Below, in pieces: positions 25,701 to 36,365 of a stretch of 64,000 bases of DNA (positions are counted from its first letter, which is position 1; each line of letters begins with the position of its first letter). Under the pieces are notes generated by a model. The model was not told the DNA's origin. It worked only from the letters and a program-made list of their open reading frames with translations, and ran no database searches. Origin of the DNA: Jatrophihabitans telluris (GTDB taxonomy: Bacteria > Actinomycetota > Actinomycetes > Mycobacteriales > Jatrophihabitantaceae); assembly GCF_023516435.1 (NCBI RefSeq), contig NZ_CP097332.1:2976001-3040000 (forward strand), given 5' to 3'. The translations under genes and the position numbers were made by a program.

Positions 25701-27770
25701 CTACTGCGCGCGGATCTCGAGCAGATCCGGGATGGGGGCAAGGGTTTCGGTGAGCTGGCTGGTCGCGGCGTTCAGCTTCATCCGCGCGGGCTGCGGTACT
25801 GCGGTCAGTGCCGTGGACGACAGCCCGGCTGAGGTGGCCATGCGGGACAGGACGTCGGCCAACGTGGCCATGTCCCGGTGGATCGCCGGGACGAGGGCCC
25901 GGTTGCGCTCGTTCAGTAACGGCGCCAGCAGATCGACCAATACGCGATCACCCTCGAGGTCGGCACGCGCCGTGCCGAGCGCGGTGTGCGAACCGTAATC
26001 ATCTTGTCCGGTAAGGGTGAACCGCAACGTGTCCTCGATGATCTCGTGCGCGCGGATGGTCACGTCGTTGGGCTCGAAGGTGAAGGAGGGCAACCTGGCG
26101 TGCAACGCCGCGACCGCCGTCTCCAGCCGCGCGGCCTGGCGGCGGACGTCGGTCACCGGCCGGCCGGACCACAGCTGCAACTCGATCCGGTGGAAGCCGA
26201 CGAAGCCCGCGTCCTCCGTCCCGTCCGGCAGGCCGCTGGCGAGTCCGTCGACGGCCGAACCCGCGTCGCCGAAGGCGTTGTAGGCGGCGCCGATCCGGTG
26301 GTAGGTCGCGTGAGCAGTCACCCAGCAGGCTTGGGCGCTACGGCGATCGCCTGCGTCCACCGCGGTGCGCAGCGCGCCCACCTGCCGCTGCAGAAGGGCC
26401 AACTGCCCGGCGACGTAGCTGCGATACCGCGTCAGGACAGGGGTCATCGCCGCGGTGCTGTTGGGCTTGATCGACACCACGGCAGCGCCGGCCGCGGCCG
26501 TCCCGGTCGGCGTCCGGGAAACAGACTGAGTAGTCGGTGCCCCGGAGTAGACGCACTTCCAGCTGTAGGCGATCGCCGTCAGCGCGGCGGGCAGATCGCG
26601 ACTCGTGCCGGGCCCGAGGACCTCGATCTCAGCGGCGACGGCGCCGGAGGCCGTCTCGACGATCTCGACGTCGACGGCATGAGCGGAGTTGTTGCGCACG
26701 GCGTAAGTGCTATGACCGACCGACGGTGCGTTCCAGTCCGCCGCACAGCTGGAATCGGTCACGGTCACCGTCGGGCCGCCGCTCGCCTGGGCGTTGCGAG
26801 TGCGGTCCACGGCGATCCAGGTGCCTGCCCCCAGAACCGGAATCGCCAGCACGGCGGCCGCGATCAGCACCCGGGCTCGCGAAGGGCCGGTCACCTTCTC
26901 GGTGTTCGGCGATTGGTCCGTGCCCTCGGCAACGGCCTCGGCGAGCGCTGGTTGCGCCGGCGCGGGTTTGCGCAGGAACAACGAGAGCACGATGAGCAGA
27001 TAGCCGAGGTAGGCGATGACCTGCAGCCAGCTCATCCGATTGTTGATGTTGGTCACGCCACGGATCGTCTCGGCCCACCAGGTACCGGTCGGCACCTGCG
27101 CGCTGACGTCGAAGGCCACCGAGTTCAGACCGGGCAGCAGGTTCGCGTCTTGAAGATCGCCGATGCCGTAGGCCAGGACACCGGCCACGATGACGACGAG
27201 GACGCCCCCGGTGATGGTGAAGAACCGGGCCAGGTTCAGGGTCACCACGCGGCGGTACAGGCCCAGGCACAGCGCCGAGGCGATGGCGAGCCCGATCACG
27301 GCGCCGAGCAGCGGACTGGTCGATGAGCCGGCCGCCTGGGCGTTGGTCCAGACGAACAGGGCGGCCTCGAGGCCCTCTCGCGCCACGGCGACGAAGGCCG
27401 TGACGACCAGAGCCGTTCCGCCGGCGCTCAGCGCGTCACCGACCCGTTCCCGCAGCTCGCCGGCCATCCCGCGGGCGGCCCGGCGCATCCAGAAGATCAT
27501 CGACGTCACGAGGATCACCGAGATCACGCTGGCCGCGCCGGCGAAGCTTTCCTGAGCGTGTGGGGACAGTTCGGCTCGCGTGAAGGTCAGCACCGCGCCG
27601 AAGCTCAGGCTGAGAACGGCCGCCGCCGCGACCCCGAGCCAGACTCCGGTCAGGGAGCGTCCCGGTGCCAGTCGGCGCACCGCGCCGATCAGGATGGTCA
27701 CGACGAGTCCGGCTTCGAGTCCTTCACGCAATCCGACGAGCAGATTCGGCAGGGCCAGGGACCAAGTCAC
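25701..27770 (-). CDS. efeU: Fused EfeU iron permease - EfeO imelysin-like protein
   Basis: The 689-residue protein joins two components that are usually separate. Residues about 1-270 form an FTR1/EfeU permease with seven helices and two REGLE iron motifs (LREGLEAG, AREGLEAA). After a linker comes a further membrane helix (about 295-315), then a cupredoxin-like domain (about 325-420). Last is an M75/imelysin-type EfeO domain (about 440-660) with the metal motif HRIE. The GTG start is only 5 bp from the iron box and has no ribosome site, so translation may be leaderless. The following gene is efeB. Confidence 0.9.
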   Translation of the reverse strand: MTWSLALPNLLVGLREGLEAGLVVTILIGAVRRLAPGRSLTGVWLGVAAAAVLSLSFGAVLTFTRAELSPHAQESFAGAASVISVILVTSMIFWMRRAARGMAGELRERVGDALSAGGTALVVTAFVAVAREGLEAALFVWTNAQAAGSSTSPLLGAVIGLAIASALCLGLYRRVVTLNLARFFTITGGVLVVIVAGVLAYGIGDLQDANLLPGLNSVAFDVSAQVPTGTWWAETIRGVTNINNRMSWLQVIAYLGYLLIVLSLFLRKPAPAQPALAEAVAEGTDQSPNTEKVTGPSRARVLIAAAVLAIPVLGAGTWIAVDRTRNAQASGGPTVTVTDSSCAADWNAPSVGHSTYAVRNNSAHAVDVEIVETASGAVAAEIEVLGPGTSRDLPAALTAIAYSWKCVYSGAPTTQSVSRTPTGTAAAGAAVVSIKPNSTAAMTPVLTRYRSYVAGQLALLQRQVGALRTAVDAGDRRSAQACWVTAHATYHRIGAAYNAFGDAGSAVDGLASGLPDGTEDAGFVGFHRIELQLWSGRPVTDVRRQAARLETAVAALHARLPSFTFEPNDVTIRAHEIIEDTLRFTLTGQDDYGSHTALGTARADLEGDRVLVDLLAPLLNERNRALVPAIHRDMATLADVLSRMATSAGLSSTALTAVPQPARMKLNAATSQLTETLAPIPDLLEIRAQ

Positions 27771-27775
27771 GGAAG

Positions 27776-27794
27776 TTAGGTTAGCCGACCCTAA
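27776..27794 (-). promoter_or_regulatory. IdeR/DtxR-type iron box for efeUO-efeB
   Basis: TTAGGTTAGCCGACCCTAA matches the IdeR/DmdR consensus TTAGGTTAGSCTAACCTAA at 16 or 17 of 19 positions. It is 5 bp upstream of the efeUO start codon, so a bound iron-loaded repressor would cover the transcription start. Confidence 0.85.
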
Positions 27795-27890
27795 CTTTGT
27801 TCCTCAAATCGACCCGCGCCCCTCGCGCGCCACCAACTTCGCCGACGCCTGTCTGCGTCACCCCCCGCGATAGCAGACGGCGATACCAGA

Positions 27891-27930
27891 CGGCGATGCC
27901 CGGACCGGTTGTCCGGCCCGGGCATCGCCG
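27891..27930 (-). terminator. Terminator downstream of katG
   Basis: A 13-bp perfect stem (CGGCGATGCCCGG / CCGGGCATCGCCG) with a 14-nt loop that can pair internally lies 27-67 bp past the katG stop codon. Confidence 0.75.
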
Positions 27931-27957
27931 ACTCACACTGACGTGCGCTCTCCGGGT

Positions 27958-30225
<2,268 letters not shown>

Positions 30226-30236
30226 TCAAACGGGAT

Positions 30237-30740
30237 TCAGGCGGAGCTTCGGACAGGGTCTTCGGTCGGGCGATCGAGCGTCCCGGTTCGGGCCGGTCGG
30301 GTGGCACCGCGGCCATCGGTGCGGAGGAGGCAGTTCGGGCAGAGCCCCCAGTACACGACCTCGGCCTCGTCGATGAGGAACCCGTTGTCGTCAGAGGCCG
30401 TCAGGCACGGTGCCTCACCCGTGGCGCAGTCGACGTCGGCGATCGTGCCGCACCCGCGGCACACGACGTGGTGATGGTTGTCCCCGACCCGCGCCTCGTA
30501 ACGGGACACCGAGCCGGAAGGCTGGATGCGGCGGACCAGTCCGGCCGTGGTCAGTGCCCGCAGCACGTCGTACACGGCCTGGTGGGACACATCACCGGCC
30601 CGGCCGCGCACCAGGTCGATGATCGAGTCGGTGTCGGCGTGTGGATGTTCGTGCACAGCGGCCAGGACGGCCAGCCGGGGACGGGTCACCCGCAGGGCGG
30701 CCCCGCGCAGGAGACCTTCGTAGTCCGAGGTGACGGGCAC
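30237..30740 (-). CDS. furA: Fur-family repressor FurA, regulator of katG
   Basis: The 167-residue protein has an N-terminal winged helix (RVTRPRLAVLAAVHE, SHQAVYDVLRAL), the metal region DNHHHVVCRGCG, and a C-terminal structural-zinc CPNC pair. It precedes katG and should repress the pair through a palindrome just upstream of its own start, with derepression by peroxide. The GTG at 30740 has no clear ribosome site. Confidence 0.92.
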   Translation of the reverse strand: MPVTSDYEGLLRGAALRVTRPRLAVLAAVHEHPHADTDSIIDLVRGRAGDVSHQAVYDVLRALTTAGLVRRIQPSGSVSRYEARVGDNHHHVVCRGCGTIADVDCATGEAPCLTASDDNGFLIDEAEVVYWGLCPNCLLRTDGRGATRPARTGTLDRPTEDPVRSSA

Positions 30741-30759
30741 GCATGCAGTATGGCACTTT

Positions 30760-30776
30760 TCTTGAGTGAATCAAGA
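30760..30776 (-). promoter_or_regulatory. Palindromic FurA-like operator upstream of furA-katG
   Basis: TCTTGA-GTGAA-TCAAGA is a perfect 6-bp inverted repeat in an AT-richer stretch 20 bp upstream of the furA start. On the gene strand it continues into AAAAGTGCC, resembling the AT-rich FurA-binding region described upstream of mycobacterial furA. The remaining 30777-30888 shows nothing. Confidence 0.7.
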
Positions 30777-30888
30777 TCTGCCGTGCGGGACAGCGTTGAC
30801 CGGCTGCTCTGACCGACGCTCTGCTGTTCGGCCGAATCGCGAGGTGCGCCCCCGCGCCGGAACACGCTGACCCCGCAGTGCGGACGGA

Positions 30889-32277
30889 TCAGCCGCAGAT
30901 CGCCGTGACCGCCCGCTCGGCGGAGGCCACACAGTCAGCCAGCCCGAGGCCGTGGGTCCCGCTGCCCGCCAGCCTGATGCCGGGGAACGTGGCGAGCTGG
31001 GCCTCGATCTCGGCGACCCGTTGCAGGTGGCCGACCTCGTACTGCGGCATGACCTGAGTCCATTGCCGAACGTGCTGGACCACCGGGGCGGCTTCGATCC
31101 GAAGGGTACGACGAAGTTCGGCGCGGGCCTGGCCGACCAGCTCCTCGTCGGCGATGCCGTCCTGCGTGCGTACCGAGACCCGGAAGAGTTCGTGCCCGGC
31201 CGGCGCCCGACCCGCGTACTTGGCCGATGACCGGGTCACCGACAGCACGCGGCCACGACCCGGCTCGGACAGCAGATAACCATGAGCCGGCAGCAGCCCG
31301 TCCAGGTGCGGAAGCGCCTCGGCGAGATAGCCGAGAGACACGGTGGCCACCGAGTCGACGGGCATCGCGCGCAGGGTCGCCGCCGGCGCGCTCGCGCCTA
31401 CCGATTCGAGGACCTCAGCCGCAGGAGCGGTGGGGACAGCCAGCACGACGCCGGTCACGCCGAGCAGGGTGCCGTCGCTCAGGGTGGCGCGGTAGCCGCC
31501 GTCGACCTGCTCCAGCTGCGTGACCCGCGTGGAGACCCGAAGGTCCACTCCGGGCGTGCGCTCGAGCCGCTCGACCAGCGCCGCCGACAGCGCCCCCATC
31601 CCCTGGGCGGGCGCCGACAAGCCGGGACGCGGCGGCCCCGCGGGCTTGCGGGCGGCCGCCTTGCGCTCGGCCAGCACCGCACGCAGCAGCCCGCCGTGCT
31701 GCTGCTCGGCGGCCCGCAGATGCGGCATCGTCGCCAGCAGGCTCAGCCGCGCCGGATCGCCGCAGAAGATGCCGGTAGCCACCGGTTCGACCAATCGCTG
31801 GTAGGCCTGTCGGCCCAAGCGCCGCGAGGTGAACGACCGCAGGCTCTCGTCGGCGTCGCCCTTGCGCGCGGGCAACAGGCTCTCGACCGCCATGCGGGCC
31901 TTGCCGGCCGGTGAGAACAATCGGGTGGTCGCCAACGGCCGGACCTTGCGCGGGATGAACCCGCCGAGCCCGTCGGGCATCGTCCTCAGCTGGCCCTTCA
32001 CCAGCACGGCACCGGGCGCACCCACGGCGGCCGGGGCGAGGGCTATTCCCAGCTCAGCGGCGAGCTTGGCGGCGTGCGGTTTGCCCGGAGCCAGCGATTC
32101 CGGCCCGGCGTCGACCACAAAGCCATCCACCTGCGCGGTGAGCAGCTTGCCCCCGAGCCGCGGACCGGCCTCGACCAGCGTGACCCGCGCCCCGGCCTGA
32201 CTGGCCCGATAGCTCGCCGCGAGACCGGTGATCCCGCCCCCGACGACAAGGACGTGATGAGCTGACTCGCTGGTCAT
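30889..32277 (-). CDS. hemY: HemY-type protoporphyrinogen/coproporphyrinogen oxidase
   Basis: The 462-residue flavoprotein has the FAD-binding motif VVGGGITGLAASYRA and the downstream DAGPESL signature of the family, with a C-terminal GSGTHGLGLADCVASAERA segment that completes the FAD site. In Gram-positive bacteria this enzyme normally oxidises coproporphyrinogen III on the route to haem. Its start overlaps the stop of an alpha/beta hydrolase gene (ATGA), so it is translated as the third gene of an amidohydrolase operon rather than with other hem genes. KatG, FurA and EfeB are next to it. Confidence 0.92.
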   Translation of the reverse strand: MTSESAHHVLVVGGGITGLAASYRASQAGARVTLVEAGPRLGGKLLTAQVDGFVVDAGPESLAPGKPHAAKLAAELGIALAPAAVGAPGAVLVKGQLRTMPDGLGGFIPRKVRPLATTRLFSPAGKARMAVESLLPARKGDADESLRSFTSRRLGRQAYQRLVEPVATGIFCGDPARLSLLATMPHLRAAEQQHGGLLRAVLAERKAAARKPAGPPRPGLSAPAQGMGALSAALVERLERTPGVDLRVSTRVTQLEQVDGGYRATLSDGTLLGVTGVVLAVPTAPAAEVLESVGASAPAATLRAMPVDSVATVSLGYLAEALPHLDGLLPAHGYLLSEPGRGRVLSVTRSSAKYAGRAPAGHELFRVSVRTQDGIADEELVGQARAELRRTLRIEAAPVVQHVRQWTQVMPQYEVGHLQRVAEIEAQLATFPGIRLAGSGTHGLGLADCVASAERAVTAICG

Positions 32278-33188
32278 GGCTTGTCCCTCTCGGTGCCCGT
32301 AGTCGAGGCGGTGACAGCGGCGGCGGCGGTGGCGGCGGAAGACATGGGGACGTTCACCGGGCCGGTCCCCAGGCGGGACAGCAGGAAGTCGGTCGTCCGA
32401 TCGACCAGCGCCTCGAGCTCGGCGGCGGGCATACCGACGAACATGTGGTCGTAGCCGGGGACGAGTTCCAGGGTCGTGTCGGCGCCGGCCGCACGCAGCG
32501 CCGTGTGCAGGCGCGCACTTTGCGCGGCGGGAACGAGACGGTCCCGGTCGCCGTGCAGCAGCAGGAACGGCGGCGCGTTGCGGTGTACCTGGTGCAGCAC
32601 ACTGGCCTGTCGGGCCAGCTCGGGCATCTGGGCGGCCGGCGCGCCGAGCAGCAGCGCCTCTCGCGATCCCGGGCCGCGGTCGGCCTCACCGCCCGCGGCC
32701 GCGATGTCATCCGGCACCGCGGGCAGGTCGCTGACGGCGTACCAGAGGGCGACGGCCCGCACGGGCAGGCTCGGGTTCAGGCCGCACAGACCCGCCAGCT
32801 GTCCGCCCGCCGAGACTCCGAAGGTGACCAGCGGCAAACCCGCCACCCCGGATGCGTCCTCCGACGACAACCAGCGGATGCCGGCCTCGACGTCTTCACG
32901 CTGGGCGGGGAAACGGGCCTCGCCGGAGAGGCGGTAGTCCACCGAGGCGACCGCCAGTCCCCGGGCCGCCATCCGTGCGAACAGCCGTCGGGAGGTCGGC
33001 GACAGCGGGCCCGGGCCCTCGCGCCGCGAGCCCATCCGCCAACCGCCGCCGTGGGCGTAGACGCACACCGCACGCGCCCCGTCATCGGGCAGGTAGAGGT
33101 CAAGGCTCAGCGGCCGGTAGCCGGGAACCCGGGTGTGCACGAGGTCACGGCGAACCGTCACTCCGTCGGGGACGAGCGGGTCGTTCAC
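32274..33188 (-). CDS. Alpha/beta hydrolase, esterase/BD-FAE type
   Basis: The 304-residue protein has the oxyanion motif HGGGW, the nucleophile elbow GVSAGG, and a likely catalytic His in GYDHMF. There is no signal peptide, so it acts in the cytoplasm. Such enzymes cleave small esters or lactones. The start overlaps the amidohydrolase stop and its own stop overlaps hemY. A role in opening a lactone or ester made by the neighbouring catabolic enzymes is inferred from context. Confidence 0.85.
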   Translation of the reverse strand: MNDPLVPDGVTVRRDLVHTRVPGYRPLSLDLYLPDDGARAVCVYAHGGGWRMGSRREGPGPLSPTSRRLFARMAARGLAVASVDYRLSGEARFPAQREDVEAGIRWLSSEDASGVAGLPLVTFGVSAGGQLAGLCGLNPSLPVRAVALWYAVSDLPAVPDDIAAAGGEADRGPGSREALLLGAPAAQMPELARQASVLHQVHRNAPPFLLLHGDRDRLVPAAQSARLHTALRAAGADTTLELVPGYDHMFVGMPAAELEALVDRTTDFLLSRLGTGPVNVPMSSAATAAAAVTASTTGTERDKP

Positions 33189-34456
33189 GCGCCGACAGTT
33201 GCCGGGGCCTTGTAGAAGCTCCCGCCCTGCATGATGTGGGTGATCTTGTCCGCGTCCTGCAGCACCGTGACGTCCGCGGTCGGGTCGCCGTCGATGACCA
33301 GCAGGTCGGCGAGGTAGCCCGCCTTCACCAGGCCCAGCTCGTCGCCCATGCCCATCAGCTGGCCGCCGTACTGGGTGGCCGCGACCAGCGCGTCCACCGG
33401 GGAGTAGCCGAGCTGCTCGACGAACAGCTGCAGGTCACGGGCGTTGCGCCCGATCGGATTGTTCGGGAATCCGTAGTCGCCGCCGATCAGGGCCCGGATA
33501 CCGCGCTTGCGGATCTCGGGATAGATCTCCTGCATGCCCGCCAGCGCGGCGACCGAACCCATGCTTTCAGCCACCTCGCGGGTGATGCCGAACTCCTCGC
33601 CCTCGTAGACGTTGGCGTAGATGATGCCCGGAGCCGGGGAGACGAACACCGAATCCTTGTGGGCCTCGAGCAGATCGAGCGCCTCGGCGTCGGCGTAGGT
33701 GCAGTGATAGATCGACCGGAAGCCCGCGCGCACGGCGAGCTTGACCGATTCCGGCGACTGGCAGTGGCCGTTGAGCCAGACGTTCTCCTCGCGGGCGGCC
33801 TGTCCGGCGGCGTTGAGCTCCTCGGCTGAGTACTGCGTGATCATGCTGCCGCCGGGTGTGAACACGTCGTCGTTGCTGACCAGGAACTTGATGCTGTCGA
33901 AGCCCTGCGCCGCCTTCTCGTGCACCCACGCCGCGGACGACTCCGGGCCCTGCCAGTCGGCGACGAAGTGGCCGTCCGGTCGCTGCGGGTGGTTGTCGCG
34001 CTCGGCGGCGGCCGCCAGGAATCTCGGACCCGGGATCACCCCGGCACGTAGCTTGTCGCGCAGCACCGGCTCGACCGGCATCTCGATGATCGAACCGGCC
34101 GAGTAGGCGGAGGTGAATCCGGCGTCGAGCACGATCTTGGCGTTACGTTCCGCGCGGGCCAGTTCGGACGGGAATCCCTCGATGTGGTGGAAGAAGCTCA
34201 CGTCCAGCGGCGGGTTGAAGCTCGGGTCGATGTGCCCCACCGCCGACGGGAAGGTCAGGTGCGAGTGGGACTCGATCATGCCGGGCATGACCGTGCGGCC
34301 CGGTACGTCGAGGACCTCGTGGCCCTCGTGCCGGTCGGGGTGGTGGCCACGGCGGACTTCTACGATCCGGTCGCCCTCGATGACCACCTCGCCGGGGAAA
34401 GCCGGCGCGCTCGTGCCGTCGAAGATCTGTCCACCTGTGATCACCATGCGCGCCAT
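33185..34456 (-). CDS. Amidohydrolase-superfamily protein, imidazolonepropionase-like
   Basis: The 423-residue protein has the metal ligands HSH (IESHSHL), a candidate bridging Lys (IKFL), GHC, HCTY and a distal Asp (GGDYG), all in the expected order for the cyclic amidohydrolase/prolidase-like group. Substrate cannot be predicted. It is first in an operon with the alpha/beta hydrolase and hemY, and the shared operator element lies 14 bp upstream of its start. Confidence 0.85.
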   Translation of the reverse strand: MARMVITGGQIFDGTSAPAFPGEVVIEGDRIVEVRRGHHPDRHEGHEVLDVPGRTVMPGMIESHSHLTFPSAVGHIDPSFNPPLDVSFFHHIEGFPSELARAERNAKIVLDAGFTSAYSAGSIIEMPVEPVLRDKLRAGVIPGPRFLAAAAERDNHPQRPDGHFVADWQGPESSAAWVHEKAAQGFDSIKFLVSNDDVFTPGGSMITQYSAEELNAAGQAAREENVWLNGHCQSPESVKLAVRAGFRSIYHCTYADAEALDLLEAHKDSVFVSPAPGIIYANVYEGEEFGITREVAESMGSVAALAGMQEIYPEIRKRGIRALIGGDYGFPNNPIGRNARDLQLFVEQLGYSPVDALVAATQYGGQLMGMGDELGLVKAGYLADLLVIDGDPTADVTVLQDADKITHIMQGGSFYKAPATVGA

Positions 34457-34469
34457 GCTGTTGCCTCAT

Positions 34470-34493
34470 TCTCGTATCATGAAAGCCAGTTTC
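34470..34493 (-). promoter_or_regulatory. Putative IclR-type operator, site A
   Basis: On the gene strand it reads GAAA-N5-TTTC-N7-GAGA, 14 bp upstream of the amidohydrolase start. The GAAA-gccag-TTTCAAA core (on the + strand) is nearly the same as in site B (GAAA-gtcag-TTTCAAA). Confidence 0.6.
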
Positions 34494-34575
34494 AAACTTG
34501 CCGACAAGCTTCGCTCGCGGGCGCACGGCTGTCAAGGTCAGCAAGGCAATTCTGATCGGACCCTAACCCGTTCGC

Positions 34576-35415
34576 TCAGCCCGCCACGAAGCTCTGCCGC
34601 AGTTCACCGACGCCCTCGAGCCGGCTCACCAGCGTCTCGCCCGGCTGCAGAAAACGCTGCGGGCTGCGACGGTTGCCGACTCCCTCGGGCGTCCCGGTGA
34701 AGATCAGGTCCCCCGGAAGCAGCCGGCAGACCGCCGAGAGGCGAGCGATGAGTTCGTCGACGCCGAAGATCATCTCGCTGGTCCGGCCGCTCTGGATGAC
34801 CTCACCGTCGATGCTGGACTCGAAGCCGAGATCGGACCGTTCGTCGAACTCGTCCGGGGTCACCGCGACCGGCCCGACCGGCCCGAAGCCAGGGTGCGAC
34901 TTGGCCAGCGAGAACTGCGGCGGCTTGCCGGTGAGCTGCAGCACCCGTTCGGACAGGTCCTGTCCGAGCGTCAGTCCGGCCACGGCGTCCCAGGCCTGCT
35001 CGCGCGGGATCCGGTAACCCCCGCGCCCGATCACCGCAACGACTTCGATCTCCCAGTCGACGTTGCCCTCGGGCAACTCCACGACGGTCACCGGACCGGT
35101 GATGCAACTCGGGAACTTGGTGAAGACCAACGGCTCGGCCGGCGGCTCGAAGCCCGCCTCGGCGGCGTGCGGGGCATAGTTCAAAGCGATCGCGAAGACC
35201 TGCCGGGGAGCGGGCACCGGCGGGCCGAACTGATCGGCGCTCACGGTCACCGAGGCCGACCAGTCCGCGCCCGGTGCCCATGCCAGAACATCGTCCCAGC
35301 GCTGCAGGGCTGCGATCGCGTCCGCGGGCAACAGGCCCGCGGAGGCGGCGGCGACGTCGAGCGCCCGGTCGCCGTCGACCAGGACGAAGCGGCCGGCGAC
35401 GGTGGAGAACCTCAC
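34576..35415 (-). CDS. FAA hydrolase-family protein, second copy
   Basis: The 279-residue protein belongs to the fumarylacetoacetate hydrolase fold. It shows the metal-binding acidic motif VDWEIEVVAVIG and the C-terminal DLIFTGTPEGVG. GTG 35415 is preferred because it lies 10 bp past the upstream stop and directly before the typical N-terminal domain; the longer frame reads antisense-like residues. Members cleave C-C bonds of 2,4-diketo acids or decarboxylate and hydrate ring-cleavage products. It is the second of a tandem pair. Confidence 0.88.
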   Translation of the reverse strand: MRFSTVAGRFVLVDGDRALDVAAASAGLLPADAIAALQRWDDVLAWAPGADWSASVTVSADQFGPPVPAPRQVFAIALNYAPHAAEAGFEPPAEPLVFTKFPSCITGPVTVVELPEGNVDWEIEVVAVIGRGGYRIPREQAWDAVAGLTLGQDLSERVLQLTGKPPQFSLAKSHPGFGPVGPVAVTPDEFDERSDLGFESSIDGEVIQSGRTSEMIFGVDELIARLSAVCRLLPGDLIFTGTPEGVGNRRSPQRFLQPGETLVSRLEGVGELRQSFVAG

Positions 35416-35425
35416 TCGGCGCTCG

Positions 35426-36307
35426 TCACGCCGTCGGCGAGTACAGGTCGATCGAGTAGGGCTCGGTGTCGTGCGCGGCGCTCCACGGCACGACGTGGTT
35501 GCGCAGGATGCCGATGCCCTCGATCTCCGCCTCGATCTCGTCACCGGGCTGCAGGTAGAAGTCGAAGGGGTTGGGCTGCACGGCGGCGACTCCCGAGATG
35601 GTCCCGGTGGTGATGATGTCGCCGGCGCTGTAACCCTGGGCGGAGTGATAGGCCACCAGGTGGGCCAGCGAGAGAACCATCTGGGCGGTGTTGCCGCTCT
35701 GCCGCTTCTCACCGTTGACCCGCAGCTCCATCGCCAGCGACTGCGGGTCGGCGATCTCGTCCTTGGTGACGATCCAGGGACCGATCGGGCAGAAGGTGTC
35801 GATCGCCTTGGAGAAGGAGAACACCCCCGACTCCATCTCGCGGCGCTGGATGTCGCGGGCGGTGATGTCGTTGAAGACGAGGTAACCGGCGATGTAGTCC
35901 TCGGCCTCCTCCGGGCCGAAGAACTTTCCGCTCTTGCCGATGACGACGGCGAGTTCGAGCTCGTAGTCGAGCTCCTTGGTCAGGCCCTCGGGGTAGACGA
36001 TCGCCTCGTCCGGCCCGATGATCGCATCGACGTTCTGGAAGAACACGATGCCTTTGTGCACCGGGTGCGACCAGTCCACAGCCTGAAGCTCCTTGTGGTG
36101 GTCGGTGAAGTTTCCGGCCGTATGGAAGAACTTCTTGGGCACCAATGGCGCGCGCAGGGTTACCTCGGCCAACGGGAGACTCACACCGGTCTCGGCCACG
36201 TCGCCGCCGCGTTCGAAGTACTCCCGCATCGTCGGCACATCCAGCTCGACGACCGTGTCGCCCTCGATCCGACCGACTCGACCCTCGTCGAACGTCACCA
36301 GCTTCAT
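35426..36307 (-). CDS. FAA hydrolase-family protein, first copy
   Basis: The 293-residue protein has LDYELELAVVIG with the metal ligands, FNDITARDIQRRE and GDIITTGTISGV. ATG 36307 (KLVTFDEG) is the natural start. The longer frame upstream would run through the operator. It and the next gene are diverged paralogs, suggesting two successive steps on an acylpyruvate- or oxohexenedioate-like intermediate. Typical substrates are ring-cleavage products of aromatic acids. Confidence 0.9.
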   Translation of the reverse strand: MKLVTFDEGRVGRIEGDTVVELDVPTMREYFERGGDVAETGVSLPLAEVTLRAPLVPKKFFHTAGNFTDHHKELQAVDWSHPVHKGIVFFQNVDAIIGPDEAIVYPEGLTKELDYELELAVVIGKSGKFFGPEEAEDYIAGYLVFNDITARDIQRREMESGVFSFSKAIDTFCPIGPWIVTKDEIADPQSLAMELRVNGEKRQSGNTAQMVLSLAHLVAYHSAQGYSAGDIITTGTISGVAAVQPNPFDFYLQPGDEIEAEIEGIGILRNHVVPWSAAHDTEPYSIDLYSPTA

Positions 36308-36337
36308 CGCACCCGCACCCGCTTCCGCTTCGTCGAC

Positions 36338-36361
36338 TTTCGATCTACGAAAGTCAGTTTC
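36338..36361 (-). promoter_or_regulatory. Putative IclR-type operator, site B
   Basis: GAAA-N5-TTTC-N7-GAAA on the gene strand, 30 bp upstream of the first FAA hydrolase start. Overlapping it (36335-36355) is a perfect 8-bp inverted repeat GACTTTCG-ATCTA-CGAAAGTC. Confidence 0.7.
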
Positions 36362-36365
36362 AAAA

